Below are positions 1-7,497 of a DNA stretch of 14,310 nt, piece by piece. The stretch lies in the NCBI GenBank assembly GCA_949840605.1, contig CATKXN010000064.1, forward strand, positions 1 through 14,310, given 5' to 3'. The stretch's first letter is position 1. The number at the start of each line of letters is the position of its first letter. A program made the translations under genes and the position numbers. Source of the stretch: an uncultured Alistipes sp. (GTDB taxonomy: Bacteria; Bacteroidota; Bacteroidia; Bacteroidales; Rikenellaceae). Under the pieces are notes generated by a model. The model saw only the letters and a program-made list of their open reading frames with translations. It did not search any database and had not been told where the DNA came from.

Positions 1-852
1 GACGTGCCAGCGCGCGGACCTGTATTCTTTGGAACGGATCAGTTCGGCGAACCACTCGGCCTGTTCGGTACGATAGGCGTCGAAATCGGTCAGCCCGGCG
101 TAGACCCAGAAATCGTCGGGTTTGTCCTCGCCGCAGTCCAGCACGACGAACATCACGTCGCCGATGCGGTACGCCCCGTAATATTTGCCGGACGTGTTGG
201 GCGCATAACGGGCGTAACTGCGCGCCATGTCGCCCCGCGTCTCGTGGTTGCCCCGCACGAGCACGAAGGGACGCTCCGTGGCGAACATCTCGACGCTCTT
301 GTCGATGAAGCTCTCGAAAGGCATCCGCTCGTCGGCGTAATAGTCCATCATGTCGCCCACGTAAAAGACCCTGTCGGCGCTCTCCACGCCGGCAAGCGAG
401 AGCAGGCGACCGAGCTTTTCGGGCTGCTGGTGCATGTCGCTCAGGGCGATGAACGAACACCGTTCGGCATGGGGGTCGGACGTCGAAAAGGCGTACCACC
501 GCGAGACGATGCTGTCGCCGAAAGTCACCTTGTAGGGCTGGAAGTCGACGATCTCCTTCGAGCCGAGGCGGTACTCGTAGCGCGTGGCCGGAGAGAGGTT
601 CTCCACGCGAATGGCGTTGAACGTCGTATAAGCGTCCCGAAGCCCGTCTTCGAGCGCATAATGGCGCGAAAGGGTGCCGTCCGCGGCACGGAGTTCCACC
701 CACGACACCCCTTTGGCCGAGGTCGTGAAGACGAACGTCGCGCCGTCTTCGGTCAGCTCCTGAAGATAGGGTCCGTGGTCGAACGAGTAACGTTGGGCGA
801 AAGCCTGTACGGAGAGGCACAGGCCCATGAGACAAAAAAACAGTTTCTTCAT
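1..852 (-). CDS. Secreted purple acid phosphatase-like metallophosphoesterase (partial, C-terminus off the window)
   Basis: The frame is open from an ATG at 852-850 down to base 1, giving 284 residues with no stop. Residues 1-19 form a signal peptide (MKK, hydrophobic core, AFA before Q20), so the protein is exported to the periplasm or outer surface. Residues about 20-120 look like the beta-sandwich (fibronectin-III-like) domain found before the catalytic domain in purple acid phosphatases, including an ENLSPATRYEYRL stretch. The catalytic domain then shows the calcineurin-like metal-binding motifs in order: SDMH at 138-141, GDMMD at 166-170 and GNHE at 201-204. The later GHxH-type motif would lie beyond the window. 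The family hydrolyses phosphomonoesters or diesters with a two-metal centre; the substrate here cannot be told. The gene is divergent from queA. The family call is secure, but the subfamily (purple acid phosphatase versus a general calcineurin-like hydrolase) is less so. Confidence 0.9.
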   Translation of the reverse strand, partial: MKKLFFCLMGLCLSVQAFAQRYSFDHGPYLQELTEDGATFVFTTSAKGVSWVELRAADGTLSRHYALEDGLRDAYTTFNAIRVENLSPATRYEYRLGSKEIVDFQPYKVTFGDSIVSRWYAFSTSDPHAERCSFIALSDMHQQPEKLGRLLSLAGVESADRVFYVGDMMDYYADERMPFESFIDKSVEMFATERPFVLVRGNHETRGDMARSYARYAPNTSGKYYGAYRIGDVMFVVLDCGEDKPDDFWVYAGLTDFDAYRTEQAEWFAELIRSKEYRSARWHV

Positions 853-884
853 GGTCGTTTTCGGATAAGTATGGATTCGGATTC

Positions 885-892
885 CGAAAGTA
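885..892 (-). promoter_or_regulatory. Possible -7 box for the metallophosphoesterase gene
   Basis: Read on the minus strand this is TACTTTCG, one base off the Bacteroidota -7 consensus TAnnTTTG, and it lies 32 bases before the ATG at 852. No clear -33 element is visible. The call rests on a single 7/8 match in an AT-rich divergent intergenic region. Confidence 0.35.
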
Positions 893-934
893 CGAAATTT
901 TTCGCGATCGGCCCGAAACCGGACGATTTTTATT

Positions 935-942
935 TCCTTTGC
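935..942 (+). promoter_or_regulatory. Possible -7 box for queA-ygiQ
   Basis: TTCCTTTG matches the Bacteroidota -7 consensus TAnnTTTG at all but one base. Transcription would start near 947-950. That leaves only a few leader bases before the ATG at 956 but about 28 before the ATG at 977, which supports the second start for queA. No convincing -33 motif is seen. Confidence 0.4.
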
Positions 943-976
943 ACAAAATTTCCGGATGCTCCGGATACGATACGAC

Positions 977-2182
977 ATGGAACGTTATTTCGACATCACC
1001 GAGTTCAGCTACCCCCTGCCCGAAGAGCGCATCGCCAAGTTCCCGCTCGCCGACAGGGCGCAGTCCAAACTCCTCGTCTACGAGAGGGGGCGCATCGGCG
1101 AAGACCGTTTTTCATCCCTCGCGGACCGTCTGCCCGAAGGGTCCATGCTCGTATTCAACAACACGAAAGTGATCCGTGCGCGGCTCGTCTTCCGCAAAGA
1201 GACCGGAGCCCGCATCGAAATCTTCTGTCTGGAACCCCACGACCCGGCCGACTACGAACGCGCCTTCGCCGCGCGGGACACCGCACGGTGGTCGTGCATC
1301 GTGGGCAACCTGAAAAAATGGAAAGAGGGCCCGCTGCACATCGACTTCCCGTGGGAAGGCGCCGCATACCGGCTCTCCGCCCGCATCGAGGCCGAACAGG
1401 GCAAGGAACGGATCGTCCGCTTCGACTGGAACGCCCCGATGAGCTTCGGACAACTGCTCGAAACGCTGGGACGCATTCCCATACCGCCCTACTTGGGACG
1501 CGAAAGCGAGGAGTCGGACAACACGCGTTACCAGACCGTCTATTCGAAATTCGAAGGTTCGGTGGCCGCACCGACGGCCGGGCTGCACTTCACGCCGGAA
1601 ATCATCGAGGCGCTGCACGCCCAAGGCCATCCGACCGAGGAGGTGACGCTCCATGTGGGCGCGGGGACCTTTCTTCCCGTCAAAGCGCGCAACGCCGCCG
1701 ACCACGACATGCACACCGAACACTTCGAAATCACACGCAGCGCGATCGGACGCATGATCGACCGCATCGGCTCGATCACGGCCGTGGGAACGACGAGCAT
1801 GCGGACGCTCGAATCGCTCGGCGCGCTCGGCTACCGCACGCTGCGCGACGGAACGCCCGACGCAGAGCGCACCGTCGGCCAATGGGAAATCTACGACACG
1901 CCCGAAGAGTTCGACGGACGGAGGCTGCTCGAAGCCCTGCACGGATGGATGGAGCGCCGGGGAACCGAAAAGCTCAAGGCTTCCACGCGCATCATGATCG
2001 CGCCGGGCTATCGTTTCCGGATCGCGAACAGCCTGATCACCAATTTTCACCAGCCGCAGAGCACGTTGTTGCTGCTCGTCTCGGCCTTTATCGGAGACGA
2101 CTGGAAAAACGTGTACGACTACGCACTCGGTCACGACTTCCGTTTCCTGAGTTACGGCGACAGTTCCCTTCTGATCCGATGA
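977..2182 (+). CDS. queA: S-adenosylmethionine:tRNA ribosyltransferase-isomerase QueA
   Basis: QueA transfers and isomerises the ribosyl group of S-adenosylmethionine onto 7-aminomethyl-7-deazaguanine (preQ1) at the tRNA wobble position, making epoxyqueuosine. It is a cytosolic enzyme of queuosine synthesis. Family signatures run the length of the 401-residue protein: NNTKVIRARL from 61, PTAGLHF at 199-205, HVGAGTFLPVKA and VGTTSMRTLES in the middle, and TNFHQPQSTLL from 355. It ends with the usual FRFLSYGDSSLL. At about 400 residues it is the longer form; the E. coli enzyme has about 350. The ATG at 977 is preferred because MERYFDITEF starts where family members normally start. An in-frame ATG at 956 would add seven residues and sits very close to the candidate promoter. 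The last codons overlap the ygiQ start (ATGA), so the two are probably translated together. Confidence 0.95.
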   Translation: MERYFDITEFSYPLPEERIAKFPLADRAQSKLLVYERGRIGEDRFSSLADRLPEGSMLVFNNTKVIRARLVFRKETGARIEIFCLEPHDPADYERAFAARDTARWSCIVGNLKKWKEGPLHIDFPWEGAAYRLSARIEAEQGKERIVRFDWNAPMSFGQLLETLGRIPIPPYLGRESEESDNTRYQTVYSKFEGSVAAPTAGLHFTPEIIEALHAQGHPTEEVTLHVGAGTFLPVKARNAADHDMHTEHFEITRSAIGRMIDRIGSITAVGTTSMRTLESLGALGYRTLRDGTPDAERTVGQWEIYDTPEEFDGRRLLEALHGWMERRGTEKLKASTRIMIAPGYRFRIANSLITNFHQPQSTLLLLVSAFIGDDWKNVYDYALGHDFRFLSYGDSSLLIR

Positions 2183-3927
2183 ACGCACACGGCCCATACG
2201 AACCGACCGACTGGCTGCCTACCTCGATCAAGGAGGTGCGGGCGCGGGGATGGGACGAGCTGGACGTGATCCTGTTCTCCGGCGACGCCTACATCGACCA
2301 CCCCTCTTTCGGGGCCGCCGTGATCGGACGGCTGCTCGAAGCCGAAGGCCTGCGCGTGGCCGTCGTACCCCAGCCCAACTGGCGGGACGACCTGCGCGAC
2401 TTCCGCAAGCTGGGCAAGCCGCGGCTCTTTTTCGGCGTGTCGGCCGGCAGCATGGACTCGATGGTCAACCACTATACGGCCAACAAGCGGTTGCGCAGCG
2501 ACGACGCCTATACGCCCGGCGGCAAGGCGGGTTTCCGGCCCGACTACGCCGTAACGGTCTACACCCGCATCCTCAAAAACCTTTTCCCGGACACGCCCGT
2601 CGTCATCGGCGGCATCGAAGCCTCGCTGCGACGGCTCACCCACTACGACTACTGGAGCGATTCGCTGAAGCCCTCCGTGCTCGTCGAAAGCGGAGCCGAC
2701 CTGTTGAGCTACGGCATGGGCGACCGCGTCATCCTCGACATCGCCAAAGCCATGTCCAACGGTTTCAACATGAAGCTGCTGAGAAAGCTGCGGCAGGTGG
2801 CGTTCGTGACCGACCGGAAATATACCGACTCGCTCGGCGAAAACGCCCTGCGGCTCCACCCGTTCGAGACATGCCTCAAGGACAGGCGGGCTTTCGGCGA
2901 GAATTTCCGCACGATCGAAACCGAGTCGAACCGCATGGAGGCGCGGACCCTGATCGAACCCGTGGGCGAAAAGTACATCGTCGTCAATCCGCCCTATCCC
3001 AAACTTTCGGAAGCGGAGCTCGACCGCAGCTTCGATCTGCCCTACACCCGCCTGCCGCATCCCCGCTACCGCGGCAAAGGCGACATCCCGGCCTACGAAA
3101 TGATCAAGTTCTCGGTCAACCTGCACCGGGGGTGCTTCGGAGGATGCAGCTTCTGCACCATATCGGCCCATCAGGGTAAATTCATATCGAGCCGCAGCGA
3201 GAAGTCGATTCTGGGCGAGGTCCGGAAAATCGCCGCCATGCCCGGCTTCAAGGGCTACCTCTCCGATCTGGGCGGCCCCTCGGCCAACATGTACCGCATG
3301 GGAGGCCGCGACAAAACGCTGTGCGCCCGGTGCAGCCGTCCCTCGTGCATCCATCCTGCGGTATGCCGCAATCTGGACAACGACCACCGGCCGCTGCTGG
3401 AACTCTACGGCAAGGTCGGCCGGATCGAAGGCATCAAGAAAGCCTTCATCGGAAGCGGCATCCGCTACGACCTGTTCGAACGCGGCGACGAGACCTACCT
3501 GCGCGAAGTGATCCGGAACCACGTATCGGGCCGGCTCAAGGTCGCGCCGGAGCATACGGAAGACGGCGTGCTGAAACTCATGCGCAAACCCTCGTTCTCG
3601 CTGTTTCGGGACCTCAACGCACGCTTCCGGAGGATATGCCGCGAAGAGAGGCTGAACTACCAGCTGATCCCCTATTTCATATCGAGCCATCCGGGCTGCA
3701 CCGAACGCGACATGCAGCGGCTCTCGGAGCAGACGCGCGAGCTCGACTTCCGCCTCGAACAGGTCCAGGACCTCACGCCCACGCCCATGACCCTCTCGTC
3801 GGTGATGTTCTACACCGGAGAAAATCCCTACACGGGCGAGAAGGTCTACGTGGCCCGCAGTCAGGAAGAGAAGAGACGGCAGAAAAGCTACTTCTTCGAA
3901 TGGAAAACCCCTCGGCGCGGAAGGTGA
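2179..3927 (+). CDS. ygiQ: YgiQ family radical SAM protein (UPF0313)
   Basis: This 582-residue protein has the N-terminal YgiQ domain, including the GDAYIDHPSFGAAVIGR and VPQPNWRDDLRDF stretches. A radical SAM core follows, whose 4Fe-4S ligands are C319, C323 and C326 in RGCFGGCSFC. A second cysteine cluster (C382, C385, C390, C396) follows soon after; it is normal for the family as I know it and may bind another metal or cluster. The C-terminal end (LTPTPMTLSSVMFYTG) matches the YgiQ tail. The protein is shorter than the E. coli one, which exceeds 700 residues, and lacks most of the extended tail. The reaction catalysed by this family is not established. The start ATG overlaps the queA stop by four bases (ATGA), which fixes the start and implies translational coupling with queA. 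Confidence 0.95.
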   Translation: MNAHGPYEPTDWLPTSIKEVRARGWDELDVILFSGDAYIDHPSFGAAVIGRLLEAEGLRVAVVPQPNWRDDLRDFRKLGKPRLFFGVSAGSMDSMVNHYTANKRLRSDDAYTPGGKAGFRPDYAVTVYTRILKNLFPDTPVVIGGIEASLRRLTHYDYWSDSLKPSVLVESGADLLSYGMGDRVILDIAKAMSNGFNMKLLRKLRQVAFVTDRKYTDSLGENALRLHPFETCLKDRRAFGENFRTIETESNRMEARTLIEPVGEKYIVVNPPYPKLSEAELDRSFDLPYTRLPHPRYRGKGDIPAYEMIKFSVNLHRGCFGGCSFCTISAHQGKFISSRSEKSILGEVRKIAAMPGFKGYLSDLGGPSANMYRMGGRDKTLCARCSRPSCIHPAVCRNLDNDHRPLLELYGKVGRIEGIKKAFIGSGIRYDLFERGDETYLREVIRNHVSGRLKVAPEHTEDGVLKLMRKPSFSLFRDLNARFRRICREERLNYQLIPYFISSHPGCTERDMQRLSEQTRELDFRLEQVQDLTPTPMTLSSVMFYTGENPYTGEKVYVARSQEEKRRQKSYFFEWKTPRRGR

Positions 3928-3930
3928 CCC

Positions 3931-3946
3931 TTTCGGAAGTCCGAAA
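3931..3946 (+). terminator. Small inverted repeat just after ygiQ, weak terminator candidate
   Basis: TTTCGGA and TCCGAAA form a 7-bp perfect stem around a two-base centre (or 6 bp with a four-base loop), beginning three bases after the ygiQ stop. The following bases are not a clean run of T; TTTT comes only at 3959-3962. It may mark a transcript 3' end or partial attenuator, but it is not a textbook intrinsic terminator. Confidence 0.35.
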
Positions 3947-3982
3947 ACGTCCGCACCGTTTTCCCGAATACGGCAAAATCAT

Positions 3983-3990
3983 TACCTTTA
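3983..3990 (+). promoter_or_regulatory. Candidate -7 box for dnaB
   Basis: TACCTTTA matches seven of eight positions of the Bacteroidota -7 consensus TAnnTTTG, 25 bases before the dnaB ATG. A TTTT run at 3959-3962, about 20 bases upstream, could serve as the -33 region. This is consistent with dnaB having its own promoter after the queA-ygiQ unit. Confidence 0.5.
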
Positions 3991-4015
3991 CGCTATCGAC
4001 CGAACAAAGACATTC

Positions 4016-5623
4016 ATGGCCAAACGTTATACCCCGAACGAAAACAACGCCGGCGCGGCCGCCGCGCTGACCGAGCAGGGCGCCCTCGTCCCGCCGCAGG
4101 CCCTCGAACTGGAGGAAGCCGTGCTGGGCGCGCTGATGCTCGAAAAGGACGCCGTCATCGAAGTGCAGGGCATCCTCACGCCGGAGACCTTCTACAAGGA
4201 AGCGCACCAGATCATCTACCGGGCCATCACCGAGCTGTCGATGGAGCTCAAGCCCATCGACCTGTACACGGTGAGCGAAAAGCTCAAGCAGACGCGCAAG
4301 CTGACCGCCGTGGGAGGCGCCTCGTACCTCGCCCAGTTGACGCAGAAGGTGGGCTCGGCCGCGCACATCGAATTTCACAGCAAGATCATCGCCCAGAAAT
4401 ACGTCCAGCGGGAACTCATCCGCGCCGCCACCGAAATCCAGAAAAGGGCCTACGATGAAGCGATGGACGTGACGGACCTGATCGATCTGGCCGAAGGCGA
4501 GATTTTCAAGGTCTCGGAGGGTCACGTCAAGCGCGACGTGCAGAAGTCGAAGGACATCTTGACCAAAACGCTGCTCATCATCGAGGAGGCGGCCAAGCGC
4601 GAGGGCGGTTTCAGCGGCGTGCCGACGGGTTTCACCCATCTGGACCGGCTGACGCTCGGATGGCAGCCTTCGGACCTGATCATCATCGCGGCCCGTCCGT
4701 CGATGGGCAAGACGGCATTCGTGCTGTCGCTGGCCCGCAACGTGGCCGTGGACTTCGAGAAGGGCGTGGCCTTCTTCTCGCTGGAAATGAGCGCCGAGCA
4801 GTTGATGATGCGTCTGGTCGTGGGCGAATCGGGCCTCGACTCGCGCGACGTGCGCAACGGACAGCTCTCGCCCGAACAGTGGAAACACCTCGAAACCTCG
4901 ATCAAGCCGCTGGCCGCCGCGCCGCTGTTCATCGACGACACGCCCGCCCTCTCGATCTACGAATTCCGGTCGAAGGCCCGGCGGCTCAAGACGCAGTACG
5001 ACATCCAGCTCATCATCATCGACTACCTGCAGCTCATGACGGCCCAGACCGATTCGAGAGGCAACCGCGAACAGGAGGTGGCCATGATCTCCCGCTCGCT
5101 CAAGGCGATCGCCAAGGAGCTCAACATCCCGATCATCGCCCTCTCGCAGTTGAACCGTTCGGTCGAATCGCGGGGCGGCAACAAGCGGCCCCAGTTGTCG
5201 GACCTGCGCGAATCGGGCGCCATCGAGCAGGACGCCGACCTCGTGGCGTTCATCCACCGTCCGGAATACTACGGACTGACGGTGGACGAAGACGGTACGC
5301 CCACGCAGGGCATGGCCGAAATCATCGTGGCCAAACACCGTAACGGCGCCGTGGACACCGTCAAGCTGCGCTTCCGGAAGGAACAGGCCAAGTTCATGGA
5401 CTACGACGACATCGCGGGCGAAGGCTACGAGGCGATGGACAGCAGCATGAACGCCGAGTTCGGTTCGGCCATCGGCGGCGGAGGTTCCGGCTCGCTGGGC
5501 AGCATCAACGATTTTGGCGGCTACGGCGACTTCGGCATCCCGTCCGGTTCGGGCGCCGCGCCCACGTCGCTCGGCGGCACGTTCGGAGCGCCTCCGCCCG
5601 ACGACGAGAACTCGCCCTTCTGA
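4016..5623 (+). CDS. dnaB: Replicative DNA helicase DnaB
   Basis: DnaB is the hexameric 5'-3' helicase that unwinds the replication fork and recruits primase. In this 535-residue protein, residues about 15-120 form the N-terminal DnaB domain (LEEAVLGALMLEKDAV). The RecA-like motor follows, with Walker A RPSMGKT at 227-233, the SLEMS motif, Walker B LIIIDYLQLM at 332-341, SQLNRSVE and the KHRNG arginine motif. No intein or frameshift is present. Residues from about 481 form a low-complexity tail rich in Gly, Ser and Phe that ends in PPPDDENSPF; the ending resembles the acidic tip of single-stranded DNA-binding protein. The tail lies outside the conserved motor and would be disordered. The start is the only ATG giving the usual N-terminus and sits 25 bases after a promoter-like box. 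The gene stands alone, with 253 bases before comM. Confidence 0.97.
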   Translation: MAKRYTPNENNAGAAAALTEQGALVPPQALELEEAVLGALMLEKDAVIEVQGILTPETFYKEAHQIIYRAITELSMELKPIDLYTVSEKLKQTRKLTAVGGASYLAQLTQKVGSAAHIEFHSKIIAQKYVQRELIRAATEIQKRAYDEAMDVTDLIDLAEGEIFKVSEGHVKRDVQKSKDILTKTLLIIEEAAKREGGFSGVPTGFTHLDRLTLGWQPSDLIIIAARPSMGKTAFVLSLARNVAVDFEKGVAFFSLEMSAEQLMMRLVVGESGLDSRDVRNGQLSPEQWKHLETSIKPLAAAPLFIDDTPALSIYEFRSKARRLKTQYDIQLIIIDYLQLMTAQTDSRGNREQEVAMISRSLKAIAKELNIPIIALSQLNRSVESRGGNKRPQLSDLRESGAIEQDADLVAFIHRPEYYGLTVDEDGTPTQGMAEIIVAKHRNGAVDTVKLRFRKEQAKFMDYDDIAGEGYEAMDSSMNAEFGSAIGGGGSGSLGSINDFGGYGDFGIPSGSGAAPTSLGGTFGAPPPDDENSPF

Positions 5624-5876
5624 TCCGATCGTCCCGTATACAGACACCTTTATCACCGCATATCCATCCGGAACGTTCCCCGCATCTTTCGACGGCATTC
5701 CGGAACCGCAATATCCGAATCCGAACGCAGTCGTTCCCTACCCACGGGCCGCCTGCGCGGATCGGCTTCCGCCCCCGGCAGAAGTTCCAATATATATATC
5801 CCGACAAACGCCGGCAACGGCTTTCGCCGGATCACGAACCGCCATTAGAATCATCCCGACAAAAAATTATCCGAAA
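5624..5876. other. Non-coding stretch between dnaB and comM with repeated palindromic motifs
   Basis: No credible gene is seen on either strand. Visible structure: TCCGGAAC occurs twice, at 5667-5674 and 5699-5706, 32 bases apart. The first copy overlaps the perfect palindrome GGAACGTTCC (5670-5679), and the second overlaps TTCCGGAA (5698-5705). A third related element, GAACG-N4-CGTTC, lies at 5723-5736. An AT-rich tract (5789-5799, alternating T and A) and a CCGGC/GCCGG inverted pair (5811-5815 and 5826-5830) follow before comM. No TAnnTTTG box and no intrinsic terminator for dnaB are recognisable. The comM reading frame is open back through this stretch into dnaB, but the family N-terminus begins at 5877. 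The region probably holds the comM promoter and possibly an operator. Confidence 0.45.
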
Positions 5877-7412
5877 ATGTTCGTCAAAAGTTACGGAAGC
5901 GCCATCGTCGGCATCGAAGCCATTCCGATCGCCGTGGAGGTCAACATCACGGCCGGTATTGGCATGTACATGGTCGGTCTGCCCGACAACGCCGTGCGCG
6001 AAAGTCAGGAACGGATACGGGCGGCCTTCGAGAACTGTTCCTACAAAATGAGCGGCAAGAAGGTCGTCGTCAACCTTTCGCCGGCCGACATCCGCAAGGA
6101 GGGTTCGGCCTACGACCTGACCATCGCCGTGGCCATGCTGGCCGCGACGGAACAGTTGCCCGCCGAGGCGCTCGAAGGCTGCATCGTGATGGGCGAGCTG
6201 TCGCTGGACGGCTCGCTGCTGCCCATCCGGGGCGCACTGCCCATCGCCGTCGAAGCCCGCCGGCAGGGATTCCGCAGGATCGTCCTTCCGCGGGCGAACG
6301 CCCCCGAAGCCGCCGTCGCGGAAGGACTGGAGGTCTACGGCGCGGATCATTTGCGTCAGGTCGTGGACCTGCTGCGCGGAGAGCCGGTGCTGCAACCCGC
6401 AAAAATCGACATCCGGGAACGTTTCGAACGGCAGGCCGCAACGTCCGACCTCGACTTCGGCGACGTCCGGGGCCAGCAGGCCGTCAAACGGGCGCTCGAA
6501 ATCGCGGCGGCCGGAGGGCACAACGCGCTGATGATCGGCCCTCCGGGATCGGGCAAAACGATGCTCGCCAAGCGTATGCCCTCGATCATGCCGCCGCTGA
6601 CGATGGACGAGGCGCTCGAAACCACGAAAATACACTCCGTAGCCGGCAAGATCGGCGCGGCACAGGGCTTGCTCACGCAGCGGCCCTTCCGCTCGCCCCA
6701 CCATCTGGCCTCGCGCGTGGCGCTGGTCGGCGGAGGCAGCAGCCCGCAACCCGGCGAAATTTCGCTCGCCCACAACGGCATCCTGTTTCTGGACGAACTG
6801 CCCGAATTCGGCCGCAACCTGCTCGAAACGATGCGCCAGCCGATGGAGGACAAGGAAATCACCGTGTCGAGGTCGAAATACACGGTGTGCTATCCGGCCG
6901 ATTTCATGCTCATCGCCTCGATGAATCCGTGTCCCTGCGGCTATTACAACCACCCCACCCGCCAGTGCGTCTGCTCGAAAGGCGCCGTATTCAAATACCT
7001 CAACCGGATTTCGGGACCGATGCTCGACCGCATCGACCTGCACATCGAGGTGGTGCCGGTCGCTTTCGCCGAACTCTCGTCGCCGCGCCCCGAAGAGAGC
7101 AGTGCCGAGATCCGGCGCAGGGTCGTCGCCGCGAGGCGCATCCAGCAGGAGCGGTTCGCCGGTACGTCCACGCACACCAACGCCTCGATGACGAGCCGCC
7201 AGTTGAGAGCGTACTGCCCGCTCGATAAAGGCCCTGCCGCGCTGTTGAACCGGGCGATGGAACGGCTGCACCTCTCGGCTCGGGCCTACGACCGCATCGT
7301 CAAGGTCTCGCGCACGATAGCCGATCTGGAAGGTTGCGAGCGGATCGGCGAAAGCCACATCGCCGAAGCCATCCGCTACCGCAGCCTCGACCGTCAGGCG
7401 TGGGGCGAGTGA
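5877..7412 (+). CDS. comM: ComM/YifB family Mg-chelatase-like AAA+ ATPase
   Basis: This 511-residue protein has the YifB/ComM layout: an N-terminal Lon-protease-like fold (residues about 1-170, starting MFVKSYGSAIVGIEA), a central Mg-chelatase AAA+ domain and a C-terminal Mg-chelatase helical domain. Walker A is GPPGSGKT at 221-228 and Walker B is ILFLDE at 302-307. The family's cysteine cluster follows (C352, C354, C364, C366 in NPCPCG...QCVC). In Vibrio and other transformable bacteria ComM is a hexameric helicase that drives branch migration when incoming DNA is integrated; in non-competent species its role is unclear. The ATG at 5877 is chosen because it gives the exact family N-terminus and AAAA lies directly upstream. 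It is followed 85 bases later by comEC, so a link with DNA uptake is plausible. Confidence 0.95.
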   Translation: MFVKSYGSAIVGIEAIPIAVEVNITAGIGMYMVGLPDNAVRESQERIRAAFENCSYKMSGKKVVVNLSPADIRKEGSAYDLTIAVAMLAATEQLPAEALEGCIVMGELSLDGSLLPIRGALPIAVEARRQGFRRIVLPRANAPEAAVAEGLEVYGADHLRQVVDLLRGEPVLQPAKIDIRERFERQAATSDLDFGDVRGQQAVKRALEIAAAGGHNALMIGPPGSGKTMLAKRMPSIMPPLTMDEALETTKIHSVAGKIGAAQGLLTQRPFRSPHHLASRVALVGGGSSPQPGEISLAHNGILFLDELPEFGRNLLETMRQPMEDKEITVSRSKYTVCYPADFMLIASMNPCPCGYYNHPTRQCVCSKGAVFKYLNRISGPMLDRIDLHIEVVPVAFAELSSPRPEESSAEIRRRVVAARRIQQERFAGTSTHTNASMTSRQLRAYCPLDKGPAALLNRAMERLHLSARAYDRIVKVSRTIADLEGCERIGESHIAEAIRYRSLDRQAWGE

Positions 7413-7497
7413 GTCCGACCTATCCTGTACCGACCGCACCGTCCGATCCGACAGCGATCATGCCACATCGTAATCACATCCCTTCCGAAGCACACCC

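Noticed and set aside
4..2178. The ygiQ reading frame stays open far upstream, through queA and antisense to the metallophosphoesterase, as if one protein of 1307 residues.
   Set aside because: High GC content makes stops rare. The upstream part has no family similarity, whereas queA and the minus-strand gene carry full conserved motifs in other frames, and the ygiQ family N-terminus begins at 2179.
2152..3690. Long minus-strand open frame antisense to ygiQ; similar ones lie antisense to dnaB, comM, comEC and yihY.
   Set aside because: They mirror codon bias in a GC-rich genome, show low-complexity His/Val/Gly-rich translations with no recognisable domains, and each is fully covered by a gene with clear family motifs.
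4016..5623. Intein or frameshift in dnaB, a common insertion target.
   Set aside because: Walker A, Walker B and the remaining helicase motifs are contiguous with normal spacing, so there is no insertion.
5670..5736. LexA (SOS) box of the Gram-positive type, because of the GAAC and GTTC half-sites.
   Set aside because: The Bacillus box is GAAC-N4-GTTC; here the spacings are 0 and 6, so it does not match. The motifs are kept only as unassigned repeats.
5514..5876. A possible 121-residue N-terminal extension of ComM through the intergenic region.
   Set aside because: It overlaps the dnaB tail and is proline-rich with no similarity. The conserved ComM N-terminus begins exactly at the ATG at 5877, and the upstream bases are AT-rich and promoter-like.
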